From Sanguinoderma infundibulare (lineage: Eukaryota; Basidiomycota; Agaricomycetes; Polyporales; Polyporaceae), in contig JAVLRN010000001.1 of assembly GCA_032821775.1 (NCBI GenBank), positions 4,836,001 to 4,900,000 on the forward strand: a stretch of 64,000 nt of DNA. Direction: 5' to 3'. The position numbers and the translations under genes were made by a program. A model generated the notes under the pieces. It was not told the DNA's origin. It searched no databases and saw nothing but the letters and a program-made list of their open reading frames with translations. The first letter of the stretch is position 1. Each line of letters opens with the position of its first letter. Of the stretch, positions 57,378-64,000 are shown in pieces.

Positions 57378-59742
57378 TCACTGTGGACTCACATCTTCAG
57401 CCAACACGATCTCCACCTTCGGATGCGCGGTGACGTGGCCCGGGGACACCACCAAATGTCCTGGCGGAGTGGCAGGACGCGGGACCGGCATCTCTATCCT
57501 CTGCTCCCTCTCCCTCCCGCTTTCCAGCTCACTCGCGCCTTGGGCATGCGGCTGCGGCTGCGCCGCCGAACGTGTAACAGGTGAGCCCGCTCGTCCCCGG
57601 CCCGCGCCCGTCCTCCAGGCGACCCTAAGGAGCCACACGACCAAGTTGACGAGGCGGTGGAGGCCAAAGACGACGAACTGGCTCGTGAGCAGGAAGCCGG
57701 CGACGAAGGACATGACGAGCACCGCCGTCGGCCACGCCGTCCACGCGACGGCGAGGAGGAACGCCATGAGCGCGCCCGCGGAGAGCGCCATGCAGAGGAT
57801 CGGCAGGCGGCAGGTGAGCGCGAAGAAGAAGTACGAGCCGTAAACGTCCTTTGCTATGCGCTGTTGTCCGCGTCACGCCACGTCATTAGATGTTCCAGAG
57901 AAGAAGAGGAAGGGGAAGAGGGACGTACGAGGAACTTGGCGCCGTTCGCGCCGCTGTAGAGGAGCAGGAACCACGCGTCGTACACCAGCCCGAGCCCGGC
58001 CGCGATCGCGCCGATGGAGACGGCGCCAAGCGAGAACCCCTCGAGCACGAAGAGGCCTCCCGGCGCGAACCCGAACACCGCCGCGTCGATGCCCGCCAAA
58101 GCGAGCAACTGTATGCGCCCCGCGCCTCATGATCAGCAACCCTCGCCCAAGATCATGCGTATGCGCAAGTGCAAGGAGAGGGACTCACCGACGCGCCGAC
58201 GACGTACCACTCCGTCAGCAGCCGTGCCAGCACCTTCTCTGCCTTCTCGCAGTCGTCGCCCTCCGCCGCCTCCCGCAGCTCCTCGTAGGGCGAGATCCAG
58301 TAAAGGCAGCCCTCCGCGAAGGACACCGACGCCTGCACGCTCACGACGCTCGCCTGCTCCGCGTGCAGCGGCAGCACGCTCGGCGAGAACACCACCACCT
58401 CTTGGTCATCCCCATTCTCGCCGAACTTGAAGCCTCGATCGTCTTCGTATATCGGAGGGAAATGCTCGTCCTCCGGCGTCTCGGGGAAACACGACTCGTC
58501 GTCGTCGTCGTCGGACGTCTCCGCGTGCGAGTCGCTGTCGACGTGGAACCCGCGCAGGCGGCGCTTTCTCCGGCGCCGGAGGCCCGGGGCGGTGCCCTCG
58601 AGGCGGTTGCGCTCGGGCTGCTTGCCCCACGGCATCTCGTCCGTCCGCTCGTCGGGCGTGTTTGTGACCAACGTTTCCGAGAGCGCGCGCGATGCTGCAC
58701 AGCCGAGAGCGCTCTCAGACGTGCGCTTGTAACAACAGAAGATTGAATTGAAAACTTACACGAAGGCGAGTCAGAAAGCAGCGGCTCGGTCTCGTAATGC
58801 TCAGAGATGGGAGTCGGAGGCGGCGAATCATGTCGCGAAGGGCCTGGCTCCCGCTCCTGTGTAGTGGGGACAGCGAACCGGACGGTGAGCGTCGCGCTGT
58901 GCTGTTGCTTCCCGCCGACCGTGGGGCTCTTGCGCTGCGGTGGCGGACACGAGAGCCGGACGTCGTACTCGACCGGGCGGGCGTGGGGGAGGGGGTGCTT
59001 GGCGAGGACGTCGGTGAGGAGGCGGACGGACGCGGTGCCGACGAGGTTGCGTTTGCGGTGCTTCTTCTTTGTCTGGGACCTGTGGAAGACTTGGATGACG
59101 AGCTTCGTGGTCGGGTTGACGTCGTGGCTGCGACGCGCATGCTGTTAGAGGAGTGGGGCGTACACGGAGACGAGGCCAAAAGCGAAGAATGCGATCGTGG
59201 TCCCCGCACGAGCCACCCACGTTCTACGATGTTCCCCCACGTGGATGCGACACAAGACCAGGAGAAGCGCACCAAGCGTTACAGAAAGACGAGTCACGGC
59301 GTGCCACGCGCAGAGAAGAACGAGCCAAGTAGTCGGAAGAAGGACCATCTGCAGCAAAGAGAAATCCGAAAACGAGTCACAGAAGCAGGACTCACACAGG
59401 GATCGCCGATTTTAAGTTTGGGTTCTGCCCGTCGCTTCCAAGGACGATTTCATGTGGCAGGCCATGCTCGTGGTCGTCGTTGTGCTTGTCGACGACCGAG
59501 ACGGAGACAATCGGCCGCCACGACTTCTCCGGGCGCACAAACAGCAGCCCACGCGTCCTGACGACTGAATAAAGAGTAAACGGTCAGACGCGGCCACCCG
59601 GGGCAGCCGCAGGGTTCAAGGAGAAGTAATTAATACGCACCGGTGAGATGCCACGGGCTTCGGGAGCCAATTGAAGCGATGAATCGTCAGCGCAAGACCA
59701 CGAACATGCCACCACGCTGCCAACGCACTCAGTAAAGTTCAT
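57378..59742 (-). CDS. C2-like domain protein with C-terminal membrane segments (paralog 2)
   Basis: Exons (minus) 59729-59742, 59641-59657, 59396-59564, 58760-59127, 58189-58694, 57929-58108 and 57378-57860 give 578 aa. The C2-like part reads LTVVRTRG, WRPIVSVSVVDKHNDDHEHG, GSDGQNPNLKSAIP, TKLVIQVFHRSQTKKKHRKR, NLVGTASVRLLTDVLAKH, ATLTVRFAVP. An acidic linker (SDDDDDESCFPETPEDEHFP) leads to ISPYEELREAAEGDD and ARLLTEWYVVG, then hydrophobic segments (LFVLEGFSLGAVSIGAIAAG; YDAWFLLLYSG; SYFFFALTCRL; ALMAFLLAVAWTAW; VLVMSFVAGFLL). The tail is P/R/Q-rich. The seven-exon plan, with a 17-nt second exon, equals that of 23279-25096. Likely membrane-tethered lipid-binding protein; function unknown. 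Confidence 0.78.
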
Positions 59743-60955
59743 TGTGGACTCCTCGATCGCCGAAAGTCCGGGATCTCAGATGGCCAGCTGCCGGGGAGCG
59801 CGACAAGTGACTGTTCCGGCAGTACAACGATGCTGAGAGATTTGCTAGGATGTGGACACAAGGCTGGGGGAGGAGAGGGCCGAGCAGTCCAGAGGGGGCA
59901 AGTTACGAGAGAAAGAGTGCAGGAAGGCAGTGGAGCAGGTTGCCCTCCGAGTCCGACCTTGCAGCGAAGGCTTCATGTGCTTGATTGACGCCGCCAGCCC
60001 GCGCATCGCCTCCTCTAATTATGTCCTCCACCTTCCCCCATCTCAGTCCTCTCCATCTGCGGTGCTGCCTCCTTGGCGATGCTCTTCTTCATCGCCCTTC
60101 GTCGGCGATGCTATAGCATCATCACAAACTCGGCTCTTCAATGCGCAGAATCATCGAATTCCTCATGACTTGACGACGAGCTCAGCATGCTGTGTCTTCG
60201 ATTTCCGAACAGGGCAAGTGTGTAGGATCGTACACTCGTTTAGCCCTCCGAAAAGTGAAGCGACGTGTACGTGGACTGACACCCAGATGCCCCGCCAATA
60301 TCAGGAGACTGTGCTTCGCATTATTTGTCTCGACAACGTCTAGCTCCAAAGCTAACTAGCTCGAACTCTAGGCAGTCGCAGACATGGCAGACCGATGTAT
60401 GTCGCACCGGCACAATGTATTATGTCACTCTCCTTCTCCGGACGTCGACGACGTAGGACCCGTCTGGCATTTCGGTTCGACCCATCCGCCGCGGAGCGCA
60501 TTCGCCACGCGGCAGTAAGTCGTTCGCTCTGTGTTCCAGGGAGGTGCGGTCTGACATGCGAGTACTAGATCATGGCTTTTGGTTCGTCGCTTTTTTGTTT
60601 TTAAAATGCTATCCCTCTGACTGCTGCGCAGGCTTGGTCACCACTACTCTGCGATGGTTTGTTCTTTGTAAGTACTCGGCTCACATTTTCAAGCCTGATC
60701 TCTCATGAGGCCTTGAACAGATAATGGAGGTATCCATGCCTCTGTCGTGCTGAAAAAAGAGTAAGATACCGGCGTTAACGGCGAAAGATGGAGACGCTCA
60801 TCCGTTATGTCAGAACTGCTTGAGGGCGTCCTGTTTGCGAACATCCGGTTCCACGGCACTGTTTCACGCGGTCGACTTCTGAACCGCTTCGGAAATGATT
60901 TTGAAGGCAAGTCCAGACTTCGCTATCTTCTGACGGCAGGGGACTGACTGTAGAA
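59743..60955. other. no recognisable gene
   Basis: Contains a 163-codon frame (59852-60343, plus) without domain signal and several splice-like GTAAGT/TAG pairs near 60530-60670 that could belong to a small unknown gene. Nothing firm. Confidence 0.45.
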
Positions 60956-60990
60956 TCAATAGGGGACGGTGTAGGAGTAGTAAGCGGGGG

Positions 60991-61421
60991 CTATGGGGTC
61001 GCTCTTGAGGTAGTGGACGAGGCTGGGCTGGGCTGGGCGGGGACCGCGATGTCGACTGCGTCGAGGCAGGGTAGGATGCTGAGCAGTGGGGCAGATGAGA
61101 GAGAGTGATCGCAAAGAAAGGAGGAGAGAGAGAGGACGTACTTGCACTCCTCCTGGAGCCGCCTAAGTTTTTCATCTGCGCGTGCGAGAGCACGTTCGTA
61201 CTCTGAATGCGCCTGGACGCTTGAGGACGCGTTGAGGCTCACCAGTGACATGCAACAAGAGGGGGAGACGTACCGCGGTGACCTGGTCGTACTTCTCCCT
61301 CAACGCCAGGAACCTACACACCGTCAATGCTCTCGACCCACTCGACGCGACCGGAACGTCACCCACTTCTCCTTGTATCTTGTCCCACCACAATGGGACG
61401 CGGACGGCTGGGAATAGACAT
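60991..61421 (-). CDS. small coiled-coil hypothetical protein, frame disturbed near the end
   Basis: Exons (minus) 61363-61421, 61274-61313, 61142-61212 and 60991-61078 join in frame to 85 aa: MSIPSRPRPIVVGQDTRRSG, then FLALREKYDQVTAAHSEYER, then ALARADEKLRRLQEEC, then LDAVDIAVPAQPS. The middle is a clear amphipathic coiled coil. In the last exon CCCAG occurs three times in a row. Without one unit the frame would continue as LVHYLKSDPIAPAYYSYTVP to a stop at 60956, which reads like a natural protein end; as it stands the end is SPASSTTSRATP. A 5-bp duplication has therefore probably shifted the frame. Family not recognised; perhaps a subunit of a larger complex. Confidence 0.5.
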
Positions 61422-61430
61422 GTGCTCAGA

Positions 61431-62618
61431 TGAGCGGGCTGGACGAGGAGAACCAGTGGCACAACCGTGAGTTCCTTTCCACACCCGGATCAATTCACCC
61501 GCAGCTCTGACCGTTTCTTTTTCTTTTTCGCCAGCGTCGATGATCGCGATGCTCGTCATCGGCTGCCTGCTGCTCCCCGTCGTCGCCGTCTGGGAGTTGT
61601 ACTTCGCGACGCGGCCCGTCATCGCGCGCCGGCTGATCACGAACCGGACCGTCGTGCTCGCGGCCTGGATCGGCTTCTTCGACTTCTTCTCGTACTACCT
61701 CACGACGACCTACCTCTACTCGTTCATCCTCATCACCAAGGACTGGACGCTCGTCAACGCCACCTACTTCAACCAGGCCCAGTCCGTCGCGCTCACCGTC
61801 TTCGGCATCTCCGCCAGCCGCGGCATGCGCTTCCTCCACCGCTACAAGGGCCCTCCTCATCGTCGGCCTCGCCATCCGCCTCCTGTGAGCCGCTTCTCCA
61901 CTTCCCTTCTCTCTTCCTCTGCGCGTTTTTTTACTCAACGGAACTCGACTGCCCAGGGGCGTCGGCCTGATGATCCACTCGCGCGGCGTGAACGCGTCCG
62001 ACGCCGAGGTCGTCTGGACGCAGATCCTCCAGGGCATGGGCGGCGGCTTCGCCTCCATCTGCACCACCGTTGCCTCCCAGGCCGCCGTCCCCCACGTCGA
62101 CATGGCCATCACCACCGCGCTCGTCCTCCTCTGGACTGAGATCGGCGGCGCCGTCGGCGCGGCTGTCTGTGAGTCTCCCCTTCTCCCCCCTTCCTTTGAG
62201 CGCCGGGATGCGTGCTGAATGATGATGATGACGTGCAATGCGACAGCGGGCGCGATCTAGACGAGCGAGATGCCGGTGAAACTCGCGGAGCACCTCCCGA
62301 ACGCGAACGCGACGACGTGCGCCGCACTCTTCGGCTCCATCACGGACGTCATGGAGCTCCCCTTCGGCGACCCCACGCGCGAGGGCGCCATCGCAGGTAC
62401 GTCCCCTCTCCTCCCCCAACCGCTTCCGTCGTCCTTCTTCCTCGTTTCCAGCGGGACACTGACGTGCTATACTCTAGCGTATGGCGACGTGATGAAGCTG
62501 ATGCTGATCGCGGCGACGGTGCTCTCGGTCGCGCCGCTCGCACTCTCGTTCTTCATGCCGAACTACTACCTCGGCGACAGCCAGAACGCCGTCGACGCCG
62601 TACCGGCCTCACTGTAAT
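61431..62618 (+). pseudogene. siderophore-iron transporter (MFS) pseudogene, C-terminal half
   Basis: Matches fungal siderophore transporters of the SIT/ARN major facilitator group: NPSMIAMLVIGCLLLPVVAV; RTVVLAAWIGFFDFFSYYLT; LYSFILITKDWTLVNATYFN; VASQAAVPHVDMAITTALVL; EMPVKLAEHLPNANATTCAA; FFMPNYYLGDSQNAVD. The first half (about six membrane helices) is absent. One extra G near 61848-61850 shifts the frame at RYKALLIVG, and a TAG at 62258-62260 replaces the conserved tryptophan in GAIWTxEMP. Three independent lesions make it dead. Introns are retained. Its 5' edge is only 9 bp from the start of the divergent coiled-coil gene. Confidence 0.9.
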
Positions 62619-63099
62619 ACATGACGTCTATGCCCTGGCTATCAGCAGGTACCTGTAAAACGTCTCTCATCGCTTGCTCTCATGCGTCCTCAGGCTCGGA
62701 CCTTGACGCAACTCGCGATGTGTATCCTTGTCGGCTGCCCACTCATGATTCACCCGCTGAGTCCCCGAGGTCTCTTTCGCCACGAATCACGGCCAAATTT
62801 GGTGACCGGGACCACTCCGAACAGCTTTGGCACTCGGCCGAAGACGAGAACTTAAGGCACATGTCCAGCGCGCGTCGTCACCATCGGCGTCAGAACTCCA
62901 ACCTTCTCTCTTCCCGGACGCAAACGCGCCCGGCGGATCCTATTGTAGGATATAGATCCGTCCTGCCCAGCACATATTCGCTCTCGGACGCGCACGCTTA
63001 TCTTTAACCGCCAACACCAAGGTCGCCGGCGAAGGTCCGGCATCATGAATCCAGGTTCACGGTTTCCATCTCTTCGGCATCGTCCACCTACCTACGCAG
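62619..63099. other. no recognisable gene
   Basis: A 128-codon frame (62621-63007, plus) is rich in R, S and H and shows no domain. It may hold a 5' exon of the partial gene to the right. Confidence 0.4.
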
Positions 63100-64000
63100 T
63101 CACCAAGGCCAGATTCCTCGGCGGATGTGAAGGATCTTGTTGATAAAAGGTTGAGCGATTTCAGTAGTTCATATACGCGTCGTTCAAGCGCTGTGCTCAA
63201 CGAAGCTCGTCCGGATCTTGAGCGAATACGTAGAAGGAACCGCGAGCGTGGCAGCGATGGTAAGTTCCCGCTAACGAAGGAAACGTTACGCATACGCTAA
63301 GCATAGACAGAACAGGCGTTACTGCAAAAGCTGCGCGGGTAGCTTGTGATCACGACATAGGCACCCTTCGGACTTGGCCGTCGGAGCTCGTGCGGCAAGC
63401 ATGTACATCAAGGACAGGAAGTGCGTCTGCGTCTGTTTGACTTCTTCCGGGACGCTACGGGCACGAAGCGTCTCCGTCTCCGTCGCCGTTCGCCCACTCC
63501 GCGGCTGGCGCTCTGCCCTGGTCCTCGCGGCAGATGCCCATGGAATGCTGTCTCGATCAGAGCAACCCGCATCTCAAGCTTGACCTATGGCCACGCCCAT
63601 GCCCAATACATCTTTCGATGCCAGTTGGGTCTTGTTTCCCTGGTTCTATTCTTCTGCTCTAGTGCTTGCCCTGCATTAAACGTGAAACGCACGCGCCCCG
63701 CTCTGAAAGTATGCATCCTGTCTAGTACGTATGTATATGCTATCCTTCTCCTTCCCATCCCGGAAATGCCGGATCGGGTTCACCTTGGTCATGGCTGACA
63801 TCTTCTCTGGGCAGCGACCGCCACACGTCTGCCTTCACATTGTCCCAGGAAGACCCATTGTTTATTTACAAGGTCAGCATCCATCTGTTCCTGGTACGTA
63901 TTCTGTGCGAGTATTTCATCTGTCTACGACATTGACATGCGCGAGGCAGGGACTCCCTAGAGACCGGCGGACATATCGCCCTATTTCGCTTGTGACGAGC
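63100..64000 (+). CDS. partial hypothetical gene running off the right edge
   Basis: A probable exon at 63100-63259 is bounded by CGCAG and GTAAGT and reads SADVKDLVDKRLSDFSSSYT, then ARPDLERIRRRNRERGSD, a charged helical pattern. Another exon-like stretch at about 63815-63870 reads RHTSAFTLSQEDPLFIYK between CAG and GTCAGC. The phase between them does not match directly, so further exons are needed, and the gene continues beyond the window. No family recognised. Confidence 0.3.

Overview
The window looks like nuclear DNA of an Agaricomycete (mushroom or polypore-type basidiomycete). Genes are GC-rich and cut by many introns of about 45-70 nt with GT..AG ends. Exons reassemble into fungal proteins such as LysM secreted proteins, an SKT5-type chitin synthase activator, DUF6535 membrane proteins and fungal ubiquitin proteases. 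No virus, plasmid, rRNA, tRNA or CRISPR signal was seen. Exon models were built by hand from splice signals, phase and family knowledge; no search was run.

Layout. 1-9.5 kb is a fragment field: pieces of an F-box gene, a histone H3 gene, a Sel1-repeat gene, a RecQ-like helicase, a DUF6535 gene and the 3' end of MCR1, surrounding one apparently complete gene, mitochondrial NADH-cytochrome b5 reductase (5.5-8.1 kb, with an LTR-like insertion in one intron). 9.7-18 kb holds the F-box gene, an ISG12-like membrane protein, a small hypothetical membrane protein and two tandem LysM genes. 18.9-25.1 kb holds tRNA dihydrouridine synthase DUS1, ubiquilin DSK2 and a C2-plus-membrane protein. 25.2-30 kb is mobile and decayed: an AT-rich island with a perfect 70-bp fold-back repeat joined to four telomere repeats, a SEC61-alpha pseudogene and a hAT-like non-autonomous transposon. 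30.2-38.6 kb holds an NTF2-like protein, a UBP2-type deubiquitinase and a DUF6535 membrane protein. 41.8-44.2 kb holds two tandem ISG12-like genes with a shared cysteine-rich tail. 44.4-56.4 kb holds 3-methylcrotonyl-CoA carboxylase alpha, a UBP9/UBP13-type deubiquitinase and SKT5. 57.4-64 kb holds the second C2-membrane paralog, a small coiled-coil gene, a dead siderophore transporter and the start of an unknown gene.

How the genes relate. Four ubiquitin-pathway genes (F-box, ubiquilin, two deubiquitinases) lie on the window but are not arranged as a unit. Mitochondrial redox (MCR1) and leucine breakdown (MCC alpha), tRNA modification and cell-wall synthesis are ordinary housekeeping. The accessory signal is in the expanded families: three ISG12-like genes, two C2-membrane genes, two LysM genes, and gene fragments whose intact relatives sit elsewhere in the same 64 kb. 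The strongest candidates for something undescribed are the ISG12-like proteins with the CxC-rich tail and the fold-back plus telomere-repeat junction.
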